The notes beneath the pieces are model-generated. The model did not search any database. It worked only from the letters and a program-made list of their open reading frames with translations, and had not been told where the DNA came from. This document shows positions 16,346 through 24,715 of a stretch of DNA of 54,677 bases, one piece after another. Within the stretch, counting starts at the first letter, position 1. Each line of letters opens with the position of its first letter. Both the position numbers and the translations under genes were made by a program. Source of the DNA: Streptomyces sp. I05A-00742 (lineage in GTDB: Bacteria > Actinomycetota > Actinomycetes > Streptomycetales > Streptomycetaceae); the NCBI RefSeq assembly GCF_013055795.1, contig NZ_JABETO010000012.1, positions 133,447-188,123 of the forward strand, given 5' to 3'.

Positions 16346-17343
16346 CGGTGCCCGATACCTCCGCAGCGCCCGCGTCCCCCGAACCGGCCAAGGCCTCGGC
16401 CCCGGCCGCGCCGGCCGTCTCCGCCGCGTCGCCGACGGCGGTGGTGCGGCCCGACGGCCCGTGGACGCACCGGGACGTCGCGGCGAACGGGGCGCGGTTC
16501 CACATCGCCGAGATGGGCGAGGGCCCGCTGGTGCTGCTGCTGCACGGCTTCCCGCAGTTCTGGTGGACGTGGCGGCACCAGATGCCCGCGCTCGCGGAGG
16601 CCGGCTTCCGTGCGGTCGCGATGGACCTGCGCGGAGTGGGCGGCAGCGACCGTACGCCCCGGGGGTACGACCCGGCCAACCTCGCCCTGGACATCACCGG
16701 GGTGATCCGCTCCCTCGGCGAGCCGGACGCGGCCCTGGTGGGCCACGACCTCGGCGGCTACCTGGCCTGGACGGCGGCCGTGATGCGGCCGAAGCTGGTG
16801 CGCCGGCTGGCGGTGTCGTCGATGCCGCACCCCCGGCGGTGGCGGTCGGCGATGCTCAAGGATCCGCAGCAGACCGCCGCCGGGTCCTACGTCTGGGGTT
16901 TCCAGCGGCCGTGGATCCCCGAGCGCAAGCTCGTCGCGGACGACGCCACGCTGGTGGGACGGCTCATCCGGGACTGGTCGGGCCCGAGCCTGCCGGAGGA
17001 CGAGGCCGTCGACGTGTACCGGCGGGCGATGACGATCCCCTCGACGGCGCACTGCTCGGTCGAGCCGTACCGGTGGATGGTGCGGTCCATGGCGCGGCCC
17101 GACGGCATCCAGTTCAACCGCCGGATGAAGCGGCCGGTCCGGGTCCCGACGCTGCACGTCCACGGGTCGCTCGATCCGGTGATGCGGACGCGGAGCGCGG
17201 CCGGTTCGGGCGAGTACGTGGAGGCACCGTACCGCTGGCGGCTCTTCGAGGGCCTGGGGCACTTCCCGCATGAGGAGGACCCCGCGGCGTTCTCGGCCGA
17301 GCTGATCGGCTGGCTGAAGGACCCGGAACCGGACCGGCGCTGA
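16342..17343 (+). CDS. Alpha/beta hydrolase, epoxide-hydrolase-like
   Basis: The 333-residue enzyme has an Ala/Pro-rich N-terminal segment and an alpha/beta hydrolase core: oxyanion motif LLHGFPQFWWTWRHQMP, DLRGVGGSDRT, and nucleophile elbow VGHDLGGYLAW with Asp as nucleophile, as in epoxide hydrolases and haloalkane dehalogenases. The acid is probably in HGSLDPVM and the base His in GLGHFPHEEDP. It is the positional equivalent of EphE (Rv3670) next to MarP in M. tuberculosis. ATGA overlap links it to the holin-like gene. Its last 70 or so bases are duplicated just downstream. Confidence 0.9.
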   Translation: MTVPDTSAAPASPEPAKASAPAAPAVSAASPTAVVRPDGPWTHRDVAANGARFHIAEMGEGPLVLLLHGFPQFWWTWRHQMPALAEAGFRAVAMDLRGVGGSDRTPRGYDPANLALDITGVIRSLGEPDAALVGHDLGGYLAWTAAVMRPKLVRRLAVSSMPHPRRWRSAMLKDPQQTAAGSYVWGFQRPWIPERKLVADDATLVGRLIRDWSGPSLPEDEAVDVYRRAMTIPSTAHCSVEPYRWMVRSMARPDGIQFNRRMKRPVRVPTLHVHGSLDPVMRTRSAAGSGEYVEAPYRWRLFEGLGHFPHEEDPAAFSAELIGWLKDPEPDRR

Positions 17344-17512
17344 CGAACGGAGGGGGCGGCGGCTGGGGGTCCGGGGGACACCTCCCGGGAAGACGCAGTC
17401 CGCATGAGGAGGACCCCGCGGCGTTCTCGGCCGAGCTGATCGGCCGGCGAAGGACCCGGGCCGGCGCTGACGATCCACGAGGGGACGGCTGGAGGTCCGG
17501 GGGTGGCCGGAA
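17266..17512 (+). repeat. Tandem duplication of the hydrolase gene 3' end
   Basis: The 44 bases from 17266 recur exactly from 17400, and the similarity continues with small gaps through the stop codon (cggcgctgacga in both) and into flanking ggctgg.ggtccggggg. The unit is about 134 bases. The second copy is not part of a gene and has begun to diverge. Confidence 0.85.
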
Positions 17513-17562
17513 GCCCGTCCCTGCCCCGGAGCACCCCGGTATCGAACGGGAATGCGACGAAC

Positions 17563-17593
17563 GGCCAATTGCCGCGTGCATAGGCCAATTGCC
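17563..17593. promoter_or_regulatory. Two ggccaattgcc repeats spaced 20 bases
   Basis: The 11-base sequence ggccaattgcc, with a palindromic caattg core, occurs at 17563 and 17583. A 20-base spacing puts both on the same DNA face, as expected of a tandem operator. It precedes a small rightward reading frame at 17642. No regulator is identified. Confidence 0.45.
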
Positions 17594-17641
17594 CGGCGCT
17601 CGGGCGATTACCGACCTTCCGCCCCGGGCACAGACCCGGGT

Positions 17642-17863
17642 ATGGGCTGGACGCACGACTATCGCGACCTGACTCAGCAGCGCGGCGCCGATGACGCTGC
17701 CGCGGTGACTGTGGTGACCGACGCATCCGAGAGGACGGAGGGAGCCCACGGCGGCGTCCTCCGGCCGGGGGACGGTACGGATCCCCGGCTCGGCATCCCG
17801 CGCATCATCCGGCGCCGCGCGCGCTGGGTCTCGGCGCGGCTGCGCCATCCTCGCGGCCGCTGA
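17642..17863 (+). CDS. Small hypothetical protein
   Basis: A 73-codon frame (MGWTHDYRDLTQQRG...) with high third-position G/C through most of its length. The middle is acidic and Thr/Glu-rich (VVTDASERTEGAHGG) and the C-terminus is strongly basic (IIRRRARWVSARLRHPRGR). No ribosome site is visible, although the tandem operator-like repeat and the ccgggta stretch lie just upstream. It lies between the hydrolase and the convergent MarP gene. I do not recognise a family; it may be spurious. Confidence 0.35.
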   Translation: MGWTHDYRDLTQQRGADDAAAVTVVTDASERTEGAHGGVLRPGDGTDPRLGIPRIIRRRARWVSARLRHPRGR

Positions 17864-17972
17864 CCCTGCGCGGCGCGTTCCTCCCTTCCGCACCCCGGCC
17901 CGGCCTCACCTCCGCCCGGCGCTCCGGCGCGAGCGCGGCACACAGGCCCGGGGCCGAGGACAGGGGCCGGGA

Positions 17973-19172
17973 TCAGAGCGCGCACCCCTGCGTATCGGCC
18001 GGGTCCACGGCCGTACGCCCCTCCACGACGTCCTCGTGGACCTCGTCCGCCGTGAGGGCGTACCCCGTGTCGGCGTCGTCGAGGGACTTGGCGAAGACGA
18101 CGCCGTAGACCCGGCCGTCCGGTGTGAGCAGCGGGCCCCCGGAGTTGCCCTGCCGCACGGTCGCGTACAGGGAGTAGACGTCGCGACGGACGTACCCGCG
18201 GTGGTAGATGTCGGGACCGTTCGCGTCGACCCGGCTGCGGACGCGGGCGGACCGGACGTCGTAGGCGCCGTTCTCCGGGAAGCCCGCCACGATGGCGCTC
18301 ATCCCGCTCTCCGCCTCCGCGCGGGCGAAGCGCAGCTCGGGGGCGCGGAGGGCGGGCACCTGGAGGACGGCGATGTCCCGCTTCCAGTCGTAGAGCACCA
18401 CCTTGGCGTCGAGGAGCCGGCCACGGCCGCCGACCTGCACGGTCGGCTCGGTCACCCCGCCCACGACGTGGGCGTTGGTCATCACCCGCTGCGGGGCGAA
18501 GACGAAGCCGCTGCCCTCCAGCACCTTGCCGCAGCCCGGCGCGTTGCCGACCACCTTGACGATGCTCCGCTGCGCCTCGGCGGCGACGGCGCTGCCCGAG
18601 AGCTCGGGGTCGGGGGCCGGCACCGAGGTGATCGGCTCGGTGGAGAAGGGCGCGAAGACCTGCGGGAAGCCGTTCTGGGCGAGGGCCGTGCTGAAGTCCG
18701 CGAACCACGTGTTGGCCTGGGCGGGAACCACCCGGGCCACGCCGAGGAGCACCTTCGAGTTGCGGACCTGCTTGCCCAGCGTCGGCAGTGACGTCCCGGC
18801 CAGGGCCGATCCGATCACCCAGGCGACCAGCAGCATGGCCACCACGTTGACCAGCGCCCCGCCCGTAGCGTCCAGAGCGCGGGCCGGGGACCAGGTGATG
18901 TGCCGGCGCAGCCGGTTCCCCAGGTGCGTGGTCGCGGCCTGGCCCACCGAGGCGCAGACGATCACGATGACCACCGCCGCGACGGCCGCCGGCGTGCCGG
19001 GGGTCTTCTCGCCGGTGGCGCTGTCCCAGATCACGGGCAGCGCGTAGAGGGCGGCCAGCCCGCCGCCGAGGAATCCGATCACCGAGAGCACGCCGACGAC
19101 GAACCCCTGGCGGTAGCCGATGACCGCGAACCAGGCGGCGGCCAGCAGCAGCACGATGTCCAGTACGTTCAC
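17973..19172 (-). CDS. marP: MarP-type membrane-anchored serine protease
   Basis: The 399-residue protein has four N-terminal membrane helices of the colicin V production (CvpA) type (MNVLDIVLLLAAAWFAVIGY...) followed by an extracytoplasmic trypsin-like domain from about residue 190. The triad is visible as His in VMTNAHVVGG (about 232), Asp in DWKRDIAVLQV (about 266) and Ser in VRQGNSGGPLL (about 344). MarP (Rv3671c) protects M. tuberculosis against acid and oxidative stress; the family is periplasmic. The paired cysteines (GCGKVLEG and the tail QGCAL) may form a disulfide. It lies about 100 bases downstream of the NUDIX gene on the same strand and is probably co-transcribed. Confidence 0.93.
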   Translation of the reverse strand: MNVLDIVLLLAAAWFAVIGYRQGFVVGVLSVIGFLGGGLAALYALPVIWDSATGEKTPGTPAAVAAVVIVIVCASVGQAATTHLGNRLRRHITWSPARALDATGGALVNVVAMLLVAWVIGSALAGTSLPTLGKQVRNSKVLLGVARVVPAQANTWFADFSTALAQNGFPQVFAPFSTEPITSVPAPDPELSGSAVAAEAQRSIVKVVGNAPGCGKVLEGSGFVFAPQRVMTNAHVVGGVTEPTVQVGGRGRLLDAKVVLYDWKRDIAVLQVPALRAPELRFARAEAESGMSAIVAGFPENGAYDVRSARVRSRVDANGPDIYHRGYVRRDVYSLYATVRQGNSGGPLLTPDGRVYGVVFAKSLDDADTGYALTADEVHEDVVEGRTAVDPADTQGCAL

Positions 19173-19271
19173 CGAAGAGTGCCTCGCATTGCGGTTGTCG
19201 TCGGCGTCGGGCCGTTGTCGTCCGTGTCGGGCCGCGGAACGGGCGGCGGGGAGAGGGCGAGTGAGTCCCGG

Positions 19272-19964
19272 TCAGGCGCTCCAGTCGAGCGCGACCTCCC
19301 GTCCGGCGTCCCAGGGCCGTTCCCAGCCCGCGAAGTGCAGGATCCGGTCGATCACCCCGGCGGTGAATCCCCAGACCGTCGCCGAACCCACGTGGAAGAC
19401 GGGGCCGCGGTGACCGCTGGGGTGGACGGCGGTCGCCCGGTTCGCGGGCTCGGTGAGCTCGGCGACGGGGACGGTGAAGACCCTCGCGGTCTCCCCGGAG
19501 TCGACCGGTCCGACGGGGCTGGGCTTGCGCCACCAGCCGAGCACCGGCGTCACGACGAACCCGCTCACGGGGATGTAGAGGTCGGGCAGCACGCCGAAGA
19601 CCTGGACGCCCGCCGGGTCGAGCCCCGTCTCCTCCTCGGCCTCCCGCAGCGCCGCCCGCACCAGACCGCCGTCGGCCGGGTCGCCGTCCTCGGGGTCGAG
19701 GGCGCCGCCGGGGAAGGACGCCTGGCCGGCGTGCGAGCGCAGGGTGCCCGCCCGCTCCAGGAGCAGCAGCTCGGGCCCCTCCTCGCCCTCTCCGAAGAGC
19801 ACGAGCACCGCGGACAGGCGCCCGCCGGTCTCCGGCGGCAGGAATCGGCTCATCTGCTGCGGCTCGACGGTGGCCAGGAGGCGCGGCACCGGTTCCAGCC
19901 ACTCGGGCAGGCCCTCGGCGCTCACGGTGATCTCCTGGTCGTCGCGGCCGTACGTACTCCTCAT
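19272..19964 (-). CDS. NUDIX hydrolase, CoA pyrophosphatase-like
   Basis: The 230-residue protein has the complete Nudix box GGALDPEDGDPADGGLVRAA followed by LREAEEETGLD, giving REAEEETG with the metal-binding glutamates. The region before it (LLLLERAGTLRSHAGQASFPGG) matches the UPF0035-like SHxGQxSFPGG motif that marks the CoA diphosphatase branch. It would cleave CoA or a related nucleotide. The ATG is preceded by GGGGAAG; a GTG four codons upstream is possible. It sits between nth and marP, the same order as Rv3672c in M. tuberculosis. Confidence 0.88.
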   Translation of the reverse strand: MRSTYGRDDQEITVSAEGLPEWLEPVPRLLATVEPQQMSRFLPPETGGRLSAVLVLFGEGEEGPELLLLERAGTLRSHAGQASFPGGALDPEDGDPADGGLVRAALREAEEETGLDPAGVQVFGVLPDLYIPVSGFVVTPVLGWWRKPSPVGPVDSGETARVFTVPVAELTEPANRATAVHPSGHRGPVFHVGSATVWGFTAGVIDRILHFAGWERPWDAGREVALDWSA

Positions 19965-20052
19965 GCGCTTCCCCACTGTTCCCGACGGCTTCCGGTCGTT
20001 CCCTGGTCTTCCCGCTCGCCGGCCCTCCCGAGGGCCCCGCGCGGCGGCACGC

Positions 20053-21252
20053 TCATCCGTCTCCCAGCGGGGCGGCCGGCGGGCCCGGGTAGTCCGCCGG
20101 GGGCTTCAGCCGCTGACCCGGCAGGCCGCCCTTCTCGTACTTGAGCAACTTCCGCGCCTTCTCCGGATCGGTCTCGCCCTCGCCGTACGAAGGGCAGAGC
20201 GGGGCGATCGGGCAGGCTCCGCAGGCGGGCCTGCGGGAGTGGCAGATGCGACGGCCGTGAAAGATGATCCGGTGCGAGAGCATCGTCCACTCGCTCTTCG
20301 GGAAGAGCGCGGAGACCTCGGCCTCGATCTTCTCCGGGTCGGTCTCGGCCGTCCACTTCCAGCGGCGGACGAGCCGCTGGAAGTGTGTGTCGACCGTTAT
20401 GCCGGGAACGCCGAAGGCGTTGCCCAGCACCACGTTGGCCGTCTTGCGCCCGACGCCCGGAAGCGAGACGAGGTCCTGGAGCCGGCCGGGCACCTCGCCG
20501 TCGAAGCGGTCCCGCAGCGCGGCGGAGAGACCGATGAGGGACTTGGACTTGGCCCGGAAGAAACCCGTCGGCCGGATCAGCTGCTCCAGCGCCTCGGGGT
20601 CGGCGGCCGCCATGTCCTCGGGCGTGGGGTACGCCGCGAAGAGCGCCGGAGTCGTCTGGTTGACCCGCAGGTCGGTGGTCTGGGCGGACAGGACCGTCGC
20701 GACGAGGAGCTGGAACGGATTCTCGAAGTCCAGTTCCGGATGGGCGTACGGGTACACCTCGGCGAGCTCGCGGTTGATCCGCCGGGCGCGCCGGACGAGC
20801 GCGGTCCGCGACTCCGGCCGGCCGGCTCCCGCGGTGCTCCTCGCGGCGGCCTTGCCGGTGCTCCGTCCCTGCTCGGCCGGGGTCTTCCCCGTCGAGGGCT
20901 TCCCGGCGGGCGCCTTCCGCGCAGCGGTCTTCGGCTGAGCGGCCTTCCGGCCGGCGGTCTTCTTCGCGGCGGAGCCGCCTCCGGTCGCCGCCGCCTTCCG
21001 CTTCCGCGGTGCCGACTCCTCGGTGGGGTTGCCGGCAGACTCCTCCGCCTCCGCGCGCGCCGCCCGTTCGGCCGACCGACCGCCGGTCGCCTTCGCCGAC
21101 GACGCGCCCTTCGCCCCACCCCGGACCGGCGATTTGGTCGTATCTGCGTCTTTTGCGGATTTCGCCGTGGACTGTTCGCCCACAGCGGAATCACGGGCCG
21201 AGGTCACCCTCCCGGCCCCCTTGCCCTGTGCTCTCACCGGCGTATTGGACAC
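20053..21252 (-). CDS. nth: Endonuclease III with histone-H1-like N-terminal extension
   Basis: Residues about 146-399 form a complete endonuclease III, the DNA glycosylase/AP lyase for oxidised pyrimidines: helix-hairpin-helix [15 protein letters not shown] with catalytic Lys270, catalytic Asp288 in VDTHFQRL, and the iron-sulfur cluster cysteines 337, 344, 347 and 353 (C-x6-C-x2-C-x5-C). The first 145 residues are low-complexity, rich in Ala, Lys, Gly, Thr and Pro with AAKK, RKAA and KTAARKAP elements like histone H1 tails, and probably bind DNA. The core enzyme alone is about 220 residues, so the extension is unusual. An internal start cannot be excluded. It is divergent from crp. Confidence 0.92.
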   Translation of the reverse strand: MSNTPVRAQGKGAGRVTSARDSAVGEQSTAKSAKDADTTKSPVRGGAKGASSAKATGGRSAERAARAEAEESAGNPTEESAPRKRKAAATGGGSAAKKTAGRKAAQPKTAARKAPAGKPSTGKTPAEQGRSTGKAAARSTAGAGRPESRTALVRRARRINRELAEVYPYAHPELDFENPFQLLVATVLSAQTTDLRVNQTTPALFAAYPTPEDMAAADPEALEQLIRPTGFFRAKSKSLIGLSAALRDRFDGEVPGRLQDLVSLPGVGRKTANVVLGNAFGVPGITVDTHFQRLVRRWKWTAETDPEKIEAEVSALFPKSEWTMLSHRIIFHGRRICHSRRPACGACPIAPLCPSYGEGETDPEKARKLLKYEKGGLPGQRLKPPADYPGPPAAPLGDG

Positions 21253-21354
21253 TCGGCCAGACTAAAGCCCGGCACTGACATCCGCCCCGAGCGCGGGAAA
21301 AGCACAGCCCAATCGGACCCCTGCCGTAGGGCTTCCGCCGACGATGCGCCACAC

Positions 21355-21371
21355 TTGTGTTTGATCACACA
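21355..21371. promoter_or_regulatory. Crp-type binding site upstream of crp
   Basis: TGTG-TTTGAT-CACA (21356-21369) matches the GTG-N6-CAC core of Crp-family sites and is close to the enteric consensus with arms TGTG and CACA. It lies about 65 bases before the crp start, in the crp/nth divergent region, and suggests autoregulation. Confidence 0.65.
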
Positions 21372-21433
21372 GTTTTACCGACGGGCATCATGGGGACCAC
21401 GGTCCTCTGTGCATGTCGACAAGGAGAGAACTC

Positions 21434-22108
21434 GTGGACGACGTTCTGCGGCGCGCCCCGCTCTTCGCGGCGCTCGATGACGAGCAGGCCGCTGAGCTGC
21501 GCGCCTCCATGGGCGAGGTCACGCTCGCAAGGGGTGACGCCCTGTTCCACGAGGGCGACCCCGGCGACCGCCTCTACGTGGTGACCGAGGGCAAGGTGAA
21601 GCTCCACCGCACCTCCCCCGACGGCCGCGAGAACATGCTCGCCGTCCTCGGCCCGGGCGAGCTGATCGGCGAACTGTCGCTCTTCGACCCCGGACCGCGC
21701 ACCGCCACCGCGACCGCCCTCACCGAGGTCAAGCTCCTCGGTCTCGGCCACGGCGACCTCCAGCCATGGCTGAACGCCCGCCCGGAGGTGGCCACGGCCC
21801 TGCTGCGCGCCGTCGCCCGCCGACTGCGCCGCACCAACGACTCCATGTCGGACCTCGTCTTCTCGGACGTCCCCGGCCGCGTCGCCAAGGCGCTGCTGGA
21901 CCTGTCGCGCCGCTTCGGCGTGCAGTCCGAGGAGGGTATCCACGTGGTGCACGACCTCACCCAGGAGGAACTGGCCCAGCTCGTGGGCGCCTCCCGGGAG
22001 ACGGTCAACAAGGCCCTCGCCGACTTCGCGGGCCGCGGCTGGCTGCGCCTGGAGGCGCGTGCCGTGATCCTGCTGGACGTGGAGCGGCTGGCCAAGCGGT
22101 CCCGCTGA
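21434..22108 (+). CDS. crp: Cyclic AMP receptor protein Crp
   Basis: The 224-residue regulator has an N-terminal cyclic nucleotide-binding domain (LFHEGDPGDRLYVVTEGKVKLHR, then the phosphate-binding cassette GELIGELSLFDPGPRTATATA), a dimerisation helix and a C-terminal winged helix-turn-helix (LTQEELAQLVGASRETVNKALADFAGRGWLRLE). It matches the Streptomyces Crp by eye over nearly its whole length; that protein controls germination, development and antibiotic production. The GTG start after AAGGAGAGAACTC gives the known 224-residue length; an ATG seven codons upstream is less likely. A Crp-like site upstream points to autoregulation. A very strong hairpin follows. Confidence 0.97.
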   Translation: MDDVLRRAPLFAALDDEQAAELRASMGEVTLARGDALFHEGDPGDRLYVVTEGKVKLHRTSPDGRENMLAVLGPGELIGELSLFDPGPRTATATALTEVKLLGLGHGDLQPWLNARPEVATALLRAVARRLRRTNDSMSDLVFSDVPGRVAKALLDLSRRFGVQSEEGIHVVHDLTQEELAQLVGASRETVNKALADFAGRGWLRLEARAVILLDVERLAKRSR

Positions 22109-22125
22109 TCCGACGAACGTCCGAA

Positions 22126-22169
22126 CGCCCGTGGGAGGGCCCCGCCTCGGCGGGGCCCTCCCACGGGCG
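22126..22169. terminator. Bidirectional terminator between crp and the small gene
   Basis: cgcccgtgggagggccccgc pairs perfectly with its complement over about 20 bases with a minimal loop (cctcgg). It starts 17 bases past the crp stop and ends two bases before the stop of the convergent small gene, so it likely ends both transcripts. Confidence 0.85.
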
Positions 22170-22171
22170 CG

Positions 22172-22411
22172 TCAGCGCGTGGTGACGTCCGCGCTCTCCA
22201 GCATGCGCCGGGTGACCTGCACCGACCCCACGGGCGTCAGCTTCCTCAGCTCCGCCTCGGCGGCCCGGACGACCGACGGGATGTCCGGAGTGACGCTTCC
22301 GCCGTTCGCGGAGACGGTGACGACGCAGTACGTCTCCGGATGGCCGGGGACCGAGCTGCGGTAGAAGACCCTCAGCTCGTAGCGCGGGAAACCGGGGACG
22401 CGGTCGCACAT
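22172..22411 (-). CDS. Small conserved hypothetical protein
   Basis: The 79-residue product (MCDRVPGFPRYELRVFYRSSVPG...) is soluble with a mixed alpha/beta pattern and ends ESADVTTR. The ATG follows AGAGGTGA at good spacing and codon use is typical of the genome, so it is likely real. I do not recognise a family. It is convergent with crp and separated from it by the strong hairpin. Upstream on the same strand is a stretch that looks like a decayed gene. Confidence 0.65.
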   Translation of the reverse strand: MCDRVPGFPRYELRVFYRSSVPGHPETYCVVTVSANGGSVTPDIPSVVRAAEAELRKLTPVGSVQVTRRMLESADVTTR

Positions 22412-22700
22412 GGTGTGTCACCTCTCGATGGCCGCCGGCGTCACCGCCGTCCCCTGACGGGCCGTCGGACAGCGCACCGGGCGCGTCGAGCCGGGCGACC
22501 ATGCCGACGACGGGCCTGGTCACCCGCGCATCCAGCATGGCGGCGTCCTGGAAGCGCGGCACCGTGCGCCTGTCCGAGGCGAGGGCGAGCCACGGGAGGT
22601 GCGCCGCGACATCGGCCGCGTCGACGGGCCGGGGTCAGGAAGGCGAGCTGCTCGGCGACAGGATCGTCGGCTCCACTCCTCCGGGTGCGCGGGCGGGCCG
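22412..22700 (-). pseudogene. Possible decayed coding remnant
   Basis: On the reverse strand, one frame reads ...DVAAHLPWLALASDRRTVPR, FQDAAMLDARVTRPVVGMVA, RLDAPGALS from about 22625 to 22445, with strongly biased third positions, but it has no start and a TGA just upstream. Before that stop a different frame reads ADDPVAEQLAFLTPA. The change of frame in the middle suggests a frameshifted remnant or a sequencing error in a real gene. No family is recognised. A rightward frame (ATG at 22501) covers the same DNA and is a weaker alternative. Confidence 0.35.
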
Positions 22701-22763
22701 ACGGCCGGTCAGCGCCCTACGGCCTTCCCGTTGGCGCGAATGCGCCCCACAGCGCCGAGCCCC

Positions 22764-23603
22764 CTAGATCAGCCCGTGCTCCCGCAGATAGTCCAGTTGC
22801 GCCCGCACCGACAGCTCCGCCGCCGGCCACACCGCCCGGTCCACGTCCGCGTAGACGTGCGCGACCACCTCGGCCGGGGTGCGGTACCCCGCCTCGACCG
22901 CCGTCTCCACCTGGGCCAGCCGCGTGGCGCGGTGCGCGAGGTAGTACTCCAGGACGCCCCGGGCGTCGTCCAGCACGGGCCCGTGGGCGGGCAGCACCGT
23001 CCGCACGTCCTCGTCGACGGCGAGCGACCGCAGCCTGCGCAGCGAGTCGAGGTAGTCGCCGAGCCGCCCGTCGGGGTGGGCGACGACGGTGGTGCCGCGG
23101 CCGAGGACGGAGTCGCCCGTGAGCACGGCCCGGTCCGCGGGCAGGTGGAAGGAGACGGAGTCCGCCGTGTGACCGGGGGTGGGGACCACCCGTACCTCCA
23201 GCCCCCCGACGGTGATGACGTCACCGGCGGCCAGGCCTTCGCCGCCGACGCGGAGGGCCGGATCCACCGCCCGCACCGGCGCGCCCGTCAACTCGGCGAA
23301 GCGCTCGGCACCACCGGAGTGATCGAGGTGCCCGTGGGTGAGCAGCGCCAGGACGATCCGCCGGCCCGCCTCCTCGACCGCGGCGACGACGGCCCGCAGA
23401 TGGGACTCGTCCAGCGGGCCCGGGTCGACGACCACCGCCACGTCCGAACCGGGCTCGGCCAGCAGCCAGGTGTTGGTGCCGTCGAGCGTCATCGCGGACG
23501 GATTGGGTGCGAGGACGCAGGTCGCGCGTGGAGTGGCGGGCCCGGCCGGGGAGCCTCCGCGGGGACGGCCCGGCGGGTCGGCGGGTACGGCTGCGTACGT
23601 CAT
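22764..23603 (-). CDS. MBL-fold metallo-hydrolase
   Basis: The 279-residue protein has the metallo-beta-lactamase zinc motif LLTHGHLDHSGGAE, further ligands in PTPGHTADSV and GDSVLG, and PAHGP late in the domain, followed by a helical C-terminal segment (RTPAEVVAHVYADVDRAVWPAAELSVRAQL). This is the LACTB2-like branch, some members of which are RNases; the substrate here is unknown. The N-terminus is a Pro/Gly-rich stretch before VLAPNPSAMTLDGTNTW. It overlaps the upstream NUDIX gene by four bases. The arrangement crp-MBL-NUDIX-RidA-ArsA is conserved in actinobacteria (Rv3677c region). Confidence 0.9.
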   Translation of the reverse strand: MTYAAVPADPPGRPRGGSPAGPATPRATCVLAPNPSAMTLDGTNTWLLAEPGSDVAVVVDPGPLDESHLRAVVAAVEEAGRRIVLALLTHGHLDHSGGAERFAELTGAPVRAVDPALRVGGEGLAAGDVITVGGLEVRVVPTPGHTADSVSFHLPADRAVLTGDSVLGRGTTVVAHPDGRLGDYLDSLRRLRSLAVDEDVRTVLPAHGPVLDDARGVLEYYLAHRATRLAQVETAVEAGYRTPAEVVAHVYADVDRAVWPAAELSVRAQLDYLREHGLI

Positions 23604-24502
23604 GCGTCGGCTCCCGGAGTCGCTGGGGTGTGGCCCGGAGGGCGCGAGGAGAGCTGCTTGGTGAACTCCTGGTGCCCGGGCCAGCTCAGCACGATCTCTT
23701 CCCCGACGAGCCGGGCACGCGCGAGCACCGGGGTGAGATCCTGCTCACCGGCCGCCGCCAGCACCTCGGGGACGCCCCCGAACGGCAGGAGGGAACGCAG
23801 CGTCGAGACGGTGGGCGGCATCATCAGCAGCTCGCCCCGGTCGTACCCGGCGACGGCACCCGCGGGGGAGATCCACACCGCCCGGTCCGCCTCGGTCGAG
23901 ACACCCGCGGTGCGCTGGCCCTCGGGCAGGGCCGCCACGAAGAACCAGGTGTCGTAGCGCCGCGGCTCGAACTCCGGCGTGATCCAACGGGCCCAGCCGC
24001 CCAGCAGATCGCTCCGGAGCAGCAGCCCGCGCCGCTCCAGGAAGTCGCCGAACGACAGCTCGTGACCGGCGAGCGCGGCCCGGTCGGCCTCCCAGTCCTC
24101 CCCCGTCGTGTCCGCCACGACCGTGGCCGGATCCGGGCCGGCGAGCAGCACGCCCGCCTCCTCGAAGGTCTCCCTGACGGCCCCGCAGACGATGGCCTGC
24201 GCCGCCGCGGCGTCCACGCCGAGGCGGTCCGCCCACTCCTGCGGCGAAGGACCCGCCCAGGGCACGTCCCGCTCGTCACGCGGATCGACGGCGCCGCCCG
24301 GATACGCGTACGCGCCCCCGGCGAAGGCCATGGAGGCGCGTCTGCGCAGCATGTGCACGTCGAGCCCGCCCTCGGACCCGGCCCGCAGCAACAGCACGGT
24401 GGCGGCGCGACGCGGCCGCACGGGATCGAGCCCGCCGTGCGCGAGCCGCCTGATCCGGTCGGGCCACTCCGGTGGGTACCACTGGCCGTTCGTCGTCGCC
24501 AT
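23600..24502 (-). CDS. NUDIX hydrolase (NUDT19-like)
   Basis: The 300-residue protein starts a NUDIX fold at RRAATVLLLRAGSEGGLDVHMLRR. FAGGAYAYPGGAVDPRD supplies the start of the Nudix box, and after an insert of roughly 30 residues AVRETFEEAGVLL gives the metal-binding helix. This split box is characteristic of the NUDT19 type, which acts on CoA-like substrates. Later segments (RRYDTWFFVAALPEG) fit the fold. ATGA overlap couples it to the MBL gene. Substrate is not determined by sequence. Confidence 0.87.
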   Translation of the reverse strand: MATTNGQWYPPEWPDRIRRLAHGGLDPVRPRRAATVLLLRAGSEGGLDVHMLRRRASMAFAGGAYAYPGGAVDPRDERDVPWAGPSPQEWADRLGVDAAAAQAIVCGAVRETFEEAGVLLAGPDPATVVADTTGEDWEADRAALAGHELSFGDFLERRGLLLRSDLLGGWARWITPEFEPRRYDTWFFVAALPEGQRTAGVSTEADRAVWISPAGAVAGYDRGELLMMPPTVSTLRSLLPFGGVPEVLAAAGEQDLTPVLARARLVGEEIVLSWPGHQEFTKQLSSRPPGHTPATPGADA

Positions 24503-24715
24503 GGCCGGATGCTATGCGGTCACGGGCGGATGTTCGAGGGGGCTCAGGAGTGCGGGACGATGCCTCGGACCTCAGTCCGCGGGACCCGTGAGCACGCCCC
24601 GGGTCCCAAACGACGGGGATCCGGGAGGACGCCCAGGGACCCTAGCGACGAGGATCCGGCCGAACGTCCCAGGGTCCCGAACGTCCCCGCGATCCCGGGC
24701 GGAAGGCCCCGGACC
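24503..24715. repeat. Gene-free stretch of imperfect short repeats
   Basis: Between the NUDIX gene and the end of ridA. cgacggggatccgg (24611) and cgacgaggatccgg (24646) repeat at 35 bases, with gggtccc/agggaccc variants between. The sequence cggacctcag-t/c-ccgcg at about 24566 copies the 3' end of ridA at about 24710. The block looks like a decayed tandem duplication. Confidence 0.6.

Noticed and set aside
22501..22767. Rightward 88-codon frame before the MBL gene
   Set aside because: Codon bias drops in its second half and no ribosome site is seen; the reverse strand carries a better coding signal.
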